DNA of 64,000 bases, taken from contig NC_089724.1 in assembly GCF_035083965.1 (NCBI RefSeq), positions 14,736,910 through 14,800,909 on the forward strand, written 5' to 3'. The notes beneath the pieces are model-generated. The model did not search any database, was not told the origin of the DNA, and saw only the letters and a program-made list of their open reading frames with translations. The DNA comes from Branchiostoma lanceolatum (lineage: Eukaryota; Chordata; Leptocardii; Amphioxiformes; Branchiostomatidae). Position numbers and translations under genes: made by a program. Shown here in pieces: positions 45,001 to 56,676 of the stretch. How positions within the stretch are numbered: position 1 is the first letter of the stretch; the number at the start of each line of letters is the position of its first letter.

Positions 45001-48000
45001 TTTGTTGTGTTTATTAATTCTTTATCCTGTTTTTGCTGAATCATTTTTATCTTGGCCGAGTACTATAGTACTCGGGGTAGATTATGTTTTTGGTTGAGCC
45101 AGCTGTTTGGTGGGTCTTTATGTATGTCAAGAGCATAACTCAAGAAACCTTTGATGAATCTTTATGATTTTTGGTAGATGTGTAGTGGTTATGCAAAGGA
45201 AGGTCAAGTTCAAAAATGGTTCACCTTGCGTTTTTCAACAGTACTGCAGCGGACTTTTAATTTTTGTGCGTTTGTATGTAGGCAAAAAAAGTGACGGAAA
45301 CGTTGATGGATCTTCATGATTTTTTGCAGGTGTGTAGATGTTGTATAAACGGAGGTCAAGTTCAAAAATGGTTCTGGCCTTTTCCGTCGGTACTGCAGCG
45401 GGCTTTGTGTGGATGTGTATTTCTTGTGGACAACATAACTCAACAAGCTGTAGATGGATCTGTATGATATTTAGTGGATGGGTAGGGTTTACGAAAAGGA
45501 AGGTCAAGTTGGATAATGGGCCTTCTAGCGAGTACCTAAGGTACTGCAGCGGAGCTTCAAAATTTAGTGGCATATTTTCTGAAAGTGCTATGGTCATGAT
45601 ATTTGTGTGGTAGATAGTTCATGCCACAAGAAGTAAGTTCTGTAAGTTTGGGCCCCCTAGCGGCTTGTTTAGAACTGCAGTGGGTGTTTTTGTTTTGACA
45701 TTCGGACACGTATTACTTGAGGATGGGTGAAGAGATCGTCGTGAAGTTTTGTATCTAGAGAGCTCAGATGGTGCTTTACACAATCGATGTCTAATTATAG
45801 AAAACAGGAGCTAATCTGCATAATTAGTAAGGATAATTGTAAATCCATTACATTCCATAATGGGGCATGTGACAGTGTTCCCGAAACAGGCCAGCAGAAA
45901 GCCTTGCCTGGAAGTATAAATAAACAGATGGGGTACATAAATAAACAAATGGGGCAGTCTCACTACAAGTCCAACACACGGGTTGAGACATAACAGAAAG
46001 GGAACAAAATAGAAAGCCTTACAAAACACCTAAAAACATGTGAATAACCAGCGGGACCCACTCCTCTGCTCAGAGAGTACACTGCACCAAAACTGCACCA
46101 CTGCTAGGTATTACCTAGCACCGTATGGAAAAGTAACATGTACTATGTCTTGCAATATGTGTATGATATGGAATTAAGATTTATTCTATTCATATATATT
46201 GACTGTACCATTTAATTATAACTTTCAATGTTTTTGATGACCAGTTATAACATATATCAGCACACTGTATACACATATACTAGTCCTGTACCACCAAATG
46301 ATTTTTATCCCAATCTAGACTGGACTCAACCCCCCCCCCCCCCCCCCCATCATAACTTTCAAACGGTATGGTGTATGATCAAGTTTGCAGGGGGTAATAA
46401 GCATGTAAATATTAATCACTCTCCACAATAAGCCTTGATTATTTGGCGAAGATAATGTGTTCGTGGAACTCTAGTTTATATCTGAATTTGAATGTGTTTG
46501 TTTATACCTTATCTGCATGTGTATTTTGTTGTTTAGCTTAATGCTTTTTTTGTGATGTAAAGGTTTAATATATACACTTTTGATTTACAGGCTAAAGACC
46601 CTCATCAACAAAGGACAAGTCACTCTCTTCATGAAGGGAAATCGGCAGGTAGGTTTCTGAGAGCAGGGCTGACATACAAGGCGCATGCACACTTTTGTGC
46701 ACCCAGAATTGGAGCTGACACATGCTCTTAATTTTTAAATGTGGGTGCACTGGTTCATTCAGATATTTGTGTAGGTTTACATGAAAAACAGTATTGTACA
46801 CTAACACTCGTATACATGTGCAACACATTATTGGCATGTTAAGTGTCAGAAACGATAGTAAAACCTTTGTTGTAATTATTGTTTAGCTATATTATAGCTC
46901 TGAAGAGAGGCAGTAAGGTTTGTACAAATGTTATAAGGTTTTCCTACTTCTATGAAATAACATAAACCAAGGGAGGTTTAAACCTCCTTGTATAAACACA
47001 GCAGTAAAAGTGCAATTTTTTAAACAACTTTTTTATGTGATATTGTTCATGTAGGAACCAAGATGTGGCTTCAGCAAACAGATAATAGGTATTCTCAATG
47101 ACACCAGGTGAGTCACAAAATTATCTTTGCTAGTGATAGTAAGGTGTAATAAGATAAAGGTACATGATTATATAGATTGAAACTAGTTTTAGACATACAG
47201 ATAGGATGTATGTTACATGCACATTATAAACAGCTGTCAGTATCAGACCTCAGTGATACCGAAAAGTATGTTTAAAAGTCAATGCATTGTTTATTTTGAA
47301 TTTGCAACATTTAGAGGTCAAGTTGATAATGTTGGCATTTGTTTGTTTGTTGTTTTTGTTGGATATTTCAAAGGATACATTTTTGGAAATTTATATAACA
47401 GCAAGTGTATATAGATGAGACAGTAAATGATTGATTTATATCCGACCATTATTTTGTTTACAGTGTGCAGTATGAGACTTTTGACATCTTGCAAGATGAT
47501 GAGGCAAGTACTTTAAGAAATGGAAGCTTTTCTGAAAAGAAATCTTGGGCTACATCAATATCATGTTTTTTTGTGCTGCATGCTTTAGAATAATGTCTTA
47601 GTCATAGAAAATTTCTATCTAACTATAACTATAAGTAACTATTTTTCAAATTATTAGCTTTCATATTTTGTGATGATAAGAAGAATATTTCCACAAATTT
47701 ATAGGTTCGCCAGGGGTTGAAGAAGTTTTCCAACTGGCCCACCTACCCACAGCTGTATGTAAAAGGAGAGCTGATTGGTGGACTGGATATTGTGAAGGTG
47801 AGGGTTGCCTGGCTGGCTTTGCCAAAGTGTGCCAATGGCATGTCACATGACAAAAAGTCACGTACATGTACCAACTTAATGAAATAGAATCAGATTATGT
47901 TTCTGTGCAACCTCATGATAATTCCAGTCTTAAGTTGATACATTCAATGTTTTTTTGTATGTTTGTTAAAAAAAAAGCTCCTATCTAATGACCTTACGTT

Positions 48001-48755
48001 TCTCATGACATTGCAGTCTACTGTACTTTGATACTTACATACAGCAACACACTTACTGACATAGATAATGATTAACTTTTATAATAGTAACCTGGAGTAA
48101 TGTTTTATAAGTACCCTCCCCCACCCTTAAAATATAAATCTTAATCAATGTCCTGACTTATATGTAGCTTTATGATACAAAACTATACGATTAGGGGTAC
48201 AAGGCACTCAGTACATTTGTTGTGGCTGTATAAAACTTAACACAGAATTGTTTTCCCTTTTCCACACTGTATACCCTTTGACCTCTATAGAAGACTCAGG
48301 TTACTAAGCCTGTTTGTTCTGTCTGCACTAAAAGGATGTTGTGTCTGTATCCTTTATATGGCCCCAGGCCAGTTCAAGTGCTGATTGTGTCAGTGCACAT
48401 TGTTGTGTGCTGGCTTGATCTGGCCATTATATTGCTACATGTATTTTCCATGTGTAGTCATCAGTCTGTATACACATATATATTGGCTTAATTTCTTGAT
48501 TGAAACATAGGTCGAAATCGGTTACTGTTTTAAAATCTTTGGCCAGTGAAAAGATGGTTTGGGCCAGTGGAAATAACTGTGTACTAGCCCTTTTGGGACA
48601 GTAGGATTTGTCGAACTCTGGACAGGATAAGTCCTTCTTGCTAGTACTATTTCACATTATGCCAAGAAACTTTTTTGAAACATTGTGCTATTTCTGTGCT
48701 ACAGGAACTGAAGGAGTCTGGTGAACTGGAGTCCATACTACAGAACGGACAATGA
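39070..48755 (+). CDS. GLRX3: Glutaredoxin 3 (PICOT / monothiol glutaredoxin), 13 exons, 326 aa
   Basis: A cytosolic monothiol glutaredoxin that carries [2Fe-2S] clusters, with BolA2 as partner in other animals, for iron-sulfur delivery. Exons: 39070-39131, 39781-39889, 40871-40945, 41112-41231, 43926-44010, 44387-44476, 44664-44746, 44852-44913, 46591-46648, 47055-47107, 47464-47503, 47705-47797, 48705-48755; phases agree and the total is 981 nt. The N-terminal thioredoxin domain has the single-Cys motif WAPQCAQM. Two glutaredoxin domains follow, each with the CGFS cluster site (TPRCGFS, then EPRCGFS) and the NWPT-PQLY and GG-DI-K motifs. The human protein is 335 aa, so this is complete. Intron 11 begins with GC, not GT (GAG|GCAAGTA). 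Candidate poly-A signals lie at about 49,582 and 50,055. Confidence 0.96.
40354..40473. repeat. Foldback: 42-bp perfect inverted repeat, 36-bp spacer (GLRX3 intron 2)
   Basis: The left arm 40,354-40,395 and the right arm 40,432-40,473 are exact reverse complements. The arms contain TGACGTAA (CRE-like) and ATTGG/CCAAT. No target-site duplication was recognised. Helitron-like sequence begins about 80 bp downstream. Confidence 0.95.
40555..40730 (+). mobile_element. Helitron-like 3' end fragment (GLRX3 intron 2)
   Basis: Matches the last about 170 bp of unit B (TTTTTTGCATGG, GCAAATGTTGCCTTTCTAG). It ends CGTTTGC-TT-GCAAATG, then TTGCCTTT, then CTAG (40,727-40,730) followed by T, a Helitron-type end. 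The stem has one G-T pair. Confidence 0.65.
41575..43654. mobile_element. hAT-like DNA element with nested insertion (GLRX3 intron 4)
   Basis: The ends CAGGCCTCGAAACTAA and (reverse-complemented) CAGGCCTCGAAATTAA form a 16-bp inverted repeat with one mismatch, flanked on both sides by TGAATG (41,569-41,574 and 43,655-43,660). Both termini continue with TGTCCCGA-rich subterminal repeats. A second terminus, CAGGGCTCCAGACTAAC, at 41,966 suggests another element nested inside. No transposase frame is seen. hAT assignment is from terminus style; the duplicated flank is 6 bp rather than the usual 8. Confidence 0.65.
45049..45900. repeat. Dispersed modular repeat, locus 2 (GLRX3 intron 8)
   Basis: Same family and same order of blocks as 30,120-31,650, including AACTCAAGAAACCTTTGATG, CAAAGGAAGGTCAAGTTCAA and the GGGCCTTCTAGCG block. 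The roughly 150-bp internal periodicity is visible again. Confidence 0.7.
46330..46348. repeat. Poly-C tract
   Basis: Nineteen consecutive C bases in GLRX3 intron 8, also a likely place for sequencing error. Confidence 0.9.
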
Positions 48756-50703
48756 CATCCCAACAACATGTAGGAAGCATAAGGATACTGTAAATTCATT
48801 TACTTTTGCGCTGGTTTTATTTTGTCATTGGAGGGAAAAGGAGGTGCATGCAGTGCTTTAAATTTGCAACTGAAACAATTCTGTAGTTGTCATACAAGGG
48901 ATTCATAGTCACAGTGTCATGAATTTGCATTAGAGTGGTCACTGCAAAAAAGAAACCAACGCAAAACGTTCAAGATTTATAGTAGTGCTAGTAGACACAT
49001 CAACATGAAAACTGTGGTGTAGAAGTAGAGATGTACATATTACAACCCAATGCTTAACTTTTCAACACAGCTTGTCTGCTATTTAGATTGCATTGAAAGT
49101 TTCCCCCTAATTGTGCTTGTTACAGTTTGATAGATTTGTACCCAATATTGTAGTGCTTACAACTACACATTTGCTTGCTGATATGTTCAAAATTGCATTA
49201 AAGTTAAGGGCTTAAGCTTGAAATTTGATTGTGCACTTACATGTATGGCAAATGCATAGGGCAACTTTTGTTGAAAATTTTTCATCTTAGTAATATCTTA
49301 TATTATAGTACAATATTACGTATATATGCAGAAATTTACTTGCAGAAAAAACTACACAACAACATACACGGATAGCTTAATAAGAGTTTAAATAACACAC
49401 TGTATGAGACCACTTGTTATCCAGTCAATTATAATCTTTTGTAACAGTTGACATCACAGGCCACAGTTGTTATCACTAGACTAAGAGCCGTAAAATAGCT
49501 ACATGTACATGATTTGTTTGTAATTCTCAAGTCAAAATGTTAACTCATAACAAGAGTGTATTGGGCTCATGCAGTGTATGGGAATAAAGGTTTATCTTTT
49601 ATGTTATATCTTGCTCATATTTATGCCAGACTACCAGTGTACCTGGTCATGAAATACTTATTTATAACCTGGTTCCTTTTATGTGCTGTGCTAAATAGTG
49701 TTGATTCAAGGACGCTTTCATTGCAGTATGTACACTACAGCATTTTAGAACAATTTAGACAGGGGACAACTTAATCTTCAATCAACTTCCAGTAGAGGCT
49801 TGTGGCTTCTCTTCACAGCTTTTAGAGGTAGAATTATTTGTCCAAACATAGCTTTTATAAAGCAGCATGATTCGGTTTGCAAAACTTCAGGCGCTTTCAT
49901 TTTGTGAATAAAACTGGCAGTCATCAAGCCATACATTGTACATGTGGTCAGTCTTCTTTTCAACTAAATTAAGATGTATAGACTGCCTTGTATCAGTTTC
50001 CCTTTGATGCCTACGGCTTTCAAATTAAACAATTATAAGTTATTTTTTCTGTACAATAAAAGGGGCCATCAAAGTTGTTTTTAATGTAGGCTGCTTTTGT
50101 TTGTGATATTTCAAACCCAGATGGTAGAATGGTTCTTTTTCCTACTTGATGGGAATCATAATGAACAGCAAAACTCAAGAACATTCATTGTCCATTTTAC
50201 TTCACATAAACTTGATGACAAAGGATGCATGATAGCTATTCAGATGTAAAACATTTCAATAAACTCTTTTCTGGATCATAATGAGTGTCCCTGACAAAGT
50301 TGGAAGCTGTTAGTCCAGTAGAAATGCATCACACAAAAATCATTCAACAATTTCAAAAATCCTAGGGACATTCTTAACATTCATATATCTATCCTCATTG
50401 ATCTGAAAAACCTATGATATATAATGCATATCTTTAATCTGAACAAACTAACCATACACATCTGTTTAGCCCTGAAATTTAGGGCCTGACAAAAACTTGA
50501 TGTATTAAGGAACCAAAAACATGATCACACATTGAAATTTTATAGTACCACACGGTATGTGGACACTGTTATCTATGATTAGGAAGCAAAATAGGAAACT
50601 CTTCTTGCAAGTTCTTAAAAGCAAATGAACCACCTAAGTATTACCTATAGAAGATTATGAAGGATAAATCTTTTATTGTGTACAAATGTACAAGCAACAT
50701 GCC
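48756..50703. other. GLRX3 3' UTR and short convergent gap to RNF145
   Basis: No exon or repeat family recognised. The plus-strand AATAAA at about 49,582 and 50,055 may end GLRX3 transcripts. On the minus strand AATAAA (plus TTTATT at 50,672-50,677) lies about 30 bases past the RNF145 stop, suggesting a very short RNF145 3' UTR. Confidence 0.5.
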
Positions 50704-53483
50704 CTATCCTTTATCACTGTTATCTTGTTTTTCTTCATATTGTGCATTATTGCTTGGTTGTGTGTCACCATGCTGTGGTTCTGTGCTATCTACATTTCCT
50801 ACATTTACAAACTCCCAGTCTAGTTGTGACTGTTCTAGATTATCATTACTTGCACAGTGACATGAAGCATATAATTCACCTCTCTCCTGTGGTTTCTTGG
50901 CAATTTCTTGCTTTACCCTATGAACATTTGCATTTTCTACTTGATTATCTACCCCTGCTTGTACTTTGGGAAGATCTGAAACATCTAGTCTTTCATTTGA
51001 AAGTGTCTTGTCTGTATCTGTTTCTTCTAACTCAAACTGTGCAACGTTAGGGTCTACCATAGTTCCAGTGTGTGGGTCTGGTTCATTAGATGGTATGTTT
51101 TCATTTGTATCGTTGTTTTCTCTAGCAACCATTGGTTCATTGTCGTCCACATTTTCGTTTTCATCCTGTCCTTCCAATGGAGGATCCTCTCTTTCATCGT
51201 TCCTAAGTCCTTCTGCATTCTCCTCATTTTCAGGGTCAGGTTGCCTCTCATTGTTTTGATTTTCTTGGGGTAAGTCTTCCTGGGTGTCGCTCTCGAATTT
51301 GATTTCCGTGTGACACATGGGACACTTTTCCTGCACATACAACCACTTCCTAAGGCACGCGCCATGGAAGTAATGACTACATGGTGTCACCCTCGCCGAG
51401 TTCAACTCCTGGAAACAAATGGCGCACACGTCGTTTAGCTGTGCCAGTTCGTCTTCCGTTGCTTTCCGTAGAGACTGTATGTTGCTGACCGCTTTCCTAC
51501 GCAGCAAGAAGCTCTTCCAACCTTGCTGTGCACGCTGCCACACATTGAAGTAGCAGTGAACGATGATGACTGACGCTCCTATCCAAGTCCACTCCCCAAA
51601 CAGTGCTTCCTTTGCGCCGTAATACACGACACACAGTGCCACAATGAATTCCAATGTCTTGCACGTTGCCTTAACAGCGTACACAATGTCGTCCAGGTTT
51701 TCCCACGGTTCGTTGCGATAGCCGTCGATCATGAAAAGTGCATACATAAACATAGATGCCACAGCATGTAGAGATGTGAGAATACAGCTGGATATGATGA
51801 TCAACAACCACAGATCAACATCAAAGAAGCTACTGATGAGAAAAGTCATGTACAAAGGGAAGGTGAGCAGGAAAAGGCACATGGTGATAGAACGGAGGTG
51901 CTTCCAAAAGCTTTTATTCTGCGACGCACCCAGAGCCAAAAGTATGGGCTCGGTAATTTCATGCATAGACTGGATTGTAGATGCCAGCACAATGAATAGG
52001 ACAATGCTGAGGAGAAAGGTTCTCTGTACACTCTTGAGTTCCAGTAGACCAGTCTGTAGTGCAAGTAGTAAGAGAGTTAGCCCCTCAGTGACTCCTCTGT
52101 GCATGATGTTGTCATGCATAAAGGCTTCGAAACCCTGAAGATACAGCTTGGTCAGGGTGAGGATGAGCTGGGCGACGTACGACACGGTGAAGCACAGTCC
52201 GAGGAGTGCGTACGGGCTCCCGCAGCACTCCGCCATGCTGGCGAGGAGAAGTATCACCGTTCCCTCTTCAAGAACAGGGTGGTTAATGCTCCCCAGAAAC
52301 ATATAGACCTGTACAGCGAATATGAAACACCAGTATGCCAGAAACAGAGATGACACAGCCAGCTTGTTCCATAGGTACAGGATGTAAGGGAACCAACCAA
52401 CCGCAGTGGTAGCTGCCCTTACGGACTTCTGTGCTGCCAACACTAGGTTGTATGGCACGAACAAGTTCTTGGCAATGAAATACAGCACTTCTAGGGTGGT
52501 GAACAAAGCAGCAAAGGTGTGGAAGAGCTTTAAGCTTCCAAGTGGCATCATGCAGAGTTTTGCTATGAGAGGAATCAGGGAAGCTGAATAAGGCCACAAT
52601 CTTCTGTCTCCGATGAGGTAGGAACACACCAGCGCCGCCAGGCTTTGCCCCACGAGGTGGACAACGAACCGGTGGAAACTGTCATCGTTGTAGAACACCA
52701 GCCCCTCATATCCCTGCTCCAGCTCGGCTGCAATGTAGGAACCAGCTGCTAGGTGGCTCAGGAGAAGTATGACTGCTGAGAGGATGTGGGTGTAGAGCTG
52801 GATGAGCTTCTTGAGGGGCAGGGTGAAGATGGTCAGTGCAAGGATGTAACCTAGGGACAAAATTAGAGAAGTTCATAAGTAGTGTTTACTGTGTTTATAC
52901 TATTTTCATATAGGAATTTGCATCATACTAAAATGGTAAAACCCAATGTAGTCAAGTACATCAAACAGTAAAATACAAGTAATGTAATGCCATGAGGAAA
53001 TTGTGCCACATAACGTCATACATGTATAGCCATAATCTACATTTTGCTACTAAGCTAGCGAAAACGCTAGCTGTTGTGAGGCCAAACTGAACTACTAGCT
53101 ACTACTTGGAAAAGTATCATGCTTCACCTCAGATGAGGATAACAAAGGAAGAAGAAGAGCTTTGTTGATAGCTTCCTCTACCAAGTAGTAGAGGATAACC
53201 TGATTTTTTTAGCCATTCATATCACATTCAGGTTTGATCTGTTTAAGTGTAACCAAAACACTTCTTACAATTTACTTTATCCACTGAACTCACCCAGTAT
53301 ACAAGCATTCCATGATAGGTACTGGAAGCTGAAGTTCTGCAGGTGTATCCCCCTGTAGGGCAGGTATTTGCCGACACTGTCCTCCCACAGGTACAGCACC
53401 TCTAGTAGCAGCAGGGAGGGGACCCTCAGGACCACACCCACTCCCCCCTCCACCCATCCTGACACGTACTGTCTTAGAGGCAT
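50704..53483 (-). CDS. RNF145: RING finger protein 145 (multi-spanning ER E3 ubiquitin ligase), 778 aa
   Basis: An ER-membrane E3 ligase; in mammals RNF145 acts in sterol-controlled turnover of HMG-CoA reductase and related proteins. Coding exons are 53483-53294 (190 nt, start in ACG ATG) and 52850-50704, joined in phase 1 as ILG-YILALT. Residues 1-500 hold a dozen or more hydrophobic spans. The RING-H2 at 539-576 reads CAIC, TPCSHYFHGAC, KCPMC, a C3H2C3 set with all eight ligands. The first residues (VLRVPSLLLLEVLY), SMAECCGSPYALLGL and QGWKSFLLRRKAV are diagnostic of RNF145 rather than RNF139. The acidic, disordered C-tail has about 200 residues. A non-coding first exon probably ends at 54,622 (donor CACG|GTGAGT). 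Confidence 0.94.
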
Positions 53484-53754
53484 CGTTCTGGTGCTGTGAG
53501 TGAAAAAAACAACAGCATGTTCATAAACAACTGCAGTTCTTAAGAAAGTTGATAAGGGCTCCAAATAAGTTGTATCACAGTTTACTGCGCATGCGAAGCA
53601 AGATACCTTATGTGGGTTATGTGTCAAAGTTAAAGGACTTTGATGCATAAAAAATACACCTCTGGATATTGTATCGAGTATGGTATAGATAGACATAGAC
53701 TGTGTACAATTGCAAGTGAGGTGCCCCTACCTTTGACATATTACTCACAAAAGT

Positions 53755-54170
53755 CAATGCATTTTGCAATTCCAGGTGGCGTCGTGTTGGCGTATTTAGA
53801 GTGTTTGGCCTAGAGGTCCTGGGTTTGATTCGAATCCCCCGACATGTGCCCAAGGTTGGGAAAGGCACTTTCCTCACTTCACCCAGGTGGATATGAGTAC
53901 CTAGCTTTGGTTTAAGGGACATCCCTCTATCTGATAGTGATACTAGTAGGTCATTAGATGGAGGTCCCTTGAAGTTTGAAGACAGACACACCTCCAGCAT
54001 GTCTAAGAACCCACTACACTTATCAAAAAGAGTAGGGGTCCTTCCCACGCCGGCGGTGTGAGTGGATCAAATAAATATGTCCAGATATACTGAGCTTGTA
54101 TGTTGCGCCATGGTGGTAGTTTACTGTGTATGCCATCTAAACAAACAAACAAACAAACAAACAAACAAAA
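53755..54170 (+). mobile_element. tRNA-derived SINE in the 5' intron of RNF145
   Basis: The head has a B-box-like GATTCGAATCC (53,827-53,837) with an A-box-like TTGGCGTATTTAG about 40 bases upstream. The body contains TTGGGAAAGGCACTTTCCTC. It ends in (AAAC)n at 54,137-54,168. A partial copy is at 15,300-15,495. Confidence 0.7.
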
Positions 54171-54622
54171 AGGCAAGCCATGATGAACTGGCTGATCTAA
54201 TTCGTTCTTTCTTTTATCAAAACCTATAAAGGTTGCATACCAAGCTGTCTCAAATTTCATTATTAAATCACTGTGCTGTGTGTGAACAACAATATTATCA
54301 TGTTAATAAAAACTGCAGTTGCAAAGAAAGTTACTAGGGGACCCAAACTCTCATTTCTTTTCAATAGGATCTGCATTGTAATTTCCATACTAAAAATACA
54401 TTTAAAAGGCCTTTAAAACCTTTTTGGATAGATACGAAGGTCTCCGACCAAGCAAGCTTTCAACAAAATAATTCACTGGACGTCATCGACACGGTTGCGG
54501 CTCTGTCTGTCAGCGCCAGTGTTCCTTTTATTAACACCAAGGATACAAAAATTGACTCGTTAAAATATAGAAGTATGTCGTCAAAATAAAAATCACTTTA
54601 CATCACCCCTGTTGTACTCACC

Positions 54623-55100
54623 GTGAGCGAAAGACTGACCCTGAACTTTGAGATCACAGAACTTCCGCATGATCGGCGGCCATGTTGGAACCAGTGAACT
54701 TATGACCTTTGGGCTAGATTGTAGTTCTTTTGTGAAAAACTTTCTAGATTTGCAATTACCACCCTTTAAGATTTTATAGATACTTAGAATAGACATCTTA
54801 GGTGATTAGAAAGATGGAAATTTACAACAAAACGTTTTTTTCACACCCAGAAAAGGAAAACTGCTGTCTGTATTTCCCAGCATTCATCAGACAAGATGGC
54901 TACCGGCGAAAGTCGTCTTCGAATTTTACTTCCGCTTTCGATCAGAAATTTGCGATTTTATGTCAGTTCATCCCATTCTTTCGTGAGCAAAAGGGATCTA
55001 GATGTTGAAAAGATAAACCATTAAACGTCTGTGATATTTTACCGTTTATGAACCTCAAGGGAAGCTACTAACGACGTTTTCCCGTCAGGAAGATATACCG
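54623..55100. promoter_or_regulatory. Probable bidirectional promoter of RNF145 and RNF139
   Basis: The minus-strand donor CACG|GTGAGT at 54,622 and the plus-strand donor ACCG|GTAAGTCG at 55,100 face away from each other and fit non-coding first exons of the two genes. Between them are ETS-like ACTTCCG elements (54,660 and 54,927) and a YY1-like AAGATGGC (54,893). No TATA box is seen. Transcription starts are inferred, not observed. Confidence 0.5.
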
Positions 55101-55590
55101 GTAAGTCGTGGACGTTGTGTGTTCTTTTTTTGCTACCAGCAGTAAGTCTTTGAAGCATATGTTGATGAAAATTATATCCCAAATGGTACGTGCGGTACCT
55201 AACATATGTTAGTTATTACAACGAAGAAAAAAAGTACATGTACAGTGTATATTACGTACAGATTGTTGCTATTAATGGTTTATCAATATCACCTGTTGTT
55301 ATAGTGACTATTTACCCCGTGGCATTTATGACATGTACAATAATTTACGTCTGGGAAGTCAATTACTGTATGCATATGTGTTGTCCTGTATTACCATTGA
55401 CTTAACTTTCCTATAATTATATCATTGCATAAATACACTTTAGTATATATATATATATGTATGATATATGTGTTAAATATAATCCTGTATAATGATAAAC
55501 TGTATGCAGAAATGTTCGCGATGGTTCTATGTTTGCGGTTTTGGCGATAAGCTCTATGCTGCGAACTTAAAACCAACGCCCTCCTAGAGT

Positions 55591-56260
55591 CCGGTATCAG
55601 GTCTTTTCGCCCCCTGACCCGTTCGTCCCCTGGTCCTTTCGTCCTCATCATGGATGTTTCGTCCTCCAATTTAACAACATTTAAACCCTAAATGACTAGT
55701 TTTTTTATCACATATTATTCTATACTTGATTGAATATTGCTTGAAAAGTATTTTCCGGCAGCTAAAGTGTAAGCCGACGAAGTTACCAGTTGCCGTTTCA
55801 GTTTCCAGACGTGTCATACTTCGACCGAGATACACTTCCAGTCGGTCTTGGGAATCGGTGAATTTAGCAACATGAATATCCTAGCGTTTTTCAAAATACA
55901 GTCCCACACAGTTAATTTTCTTGTCAAAATTCCATTTCAGTCAGCTTATTTACTAATACAAACTCTGTAAAAGGCGCCCACGAGCGATTTGCAACATGCG
56001 TAAACAACCAAGATGGCGTGCGCTGCGGCGGCGACATCATGACAGAGTCTTGCCGCTCGCACGTCACCTGAGTGTTGGTTTTCCAAGGTGAAAGACTTGA
56101 GAAAGCAACAGTGAAGGTTTTTTGAGAAGCTTGATGAAATTTTATGATAAAAATTGAGCAACTTGTAATTGTGAGACAAGCGTCATCCGAGGACGAAATG
56201 TCCATACGAGGACGAAAGGACCCGGGGACGAACGGGTCAGGGGGTGAAAAGTCTAGTAAC
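55591..56260. mobile_element. MITE-like inverted-repeat element between RNF145 and RNF139
   Basis: Terminal repeats of about 65 bp (AGGTCTTTTCGCCCCCTGAC and reverse-complemented AGACTTTTCACCCCCTGACC, both running on through CCCGTTCGTCCCC) flank 500 bp without a transposase frame. The 8-bp direct repeat CCTAGAGT lies at both edges (55,583-55,590 and 56,261-56,268), a good target-site duplication. It sits in the presumed first intron of RNF139. Confidence 0.75.
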
Positions 56261-56676
56261 CCTAGAGTTCTACCCCTTTGTCTGTACTATTATCTCACCG
56301 CGAGAGAACACTCCATTTTCTCCATACCGCGAAATTAAAACCACACGAACTTAATGTATCTACAGTATACAATGCAATGTATTTCTAAACACTAACTCTC
56401 CTTACCACTTTAGTACTAAATAAGTTTGTTGCCTGCTGCATGTACTCAAAGCTGCTGTTAACTCAAGCTGATGACCTCCAGTAATATCATTTCTTGTAGT
56501 AATGTTGAAAGGGACTTATACACAGTTGTCAAAGTTTGGTCATTGTTGATCCTTTGATGGAAGAGAAGGCAATCCTGCTGCGAAATTAAATCCCTAAGAA
56601 AATAAATGAATTTACAGTACTAGTAATTACAATTCTTGTATTGTACCTTTCTTGATCTTAGGGACTGCTGCCAACG

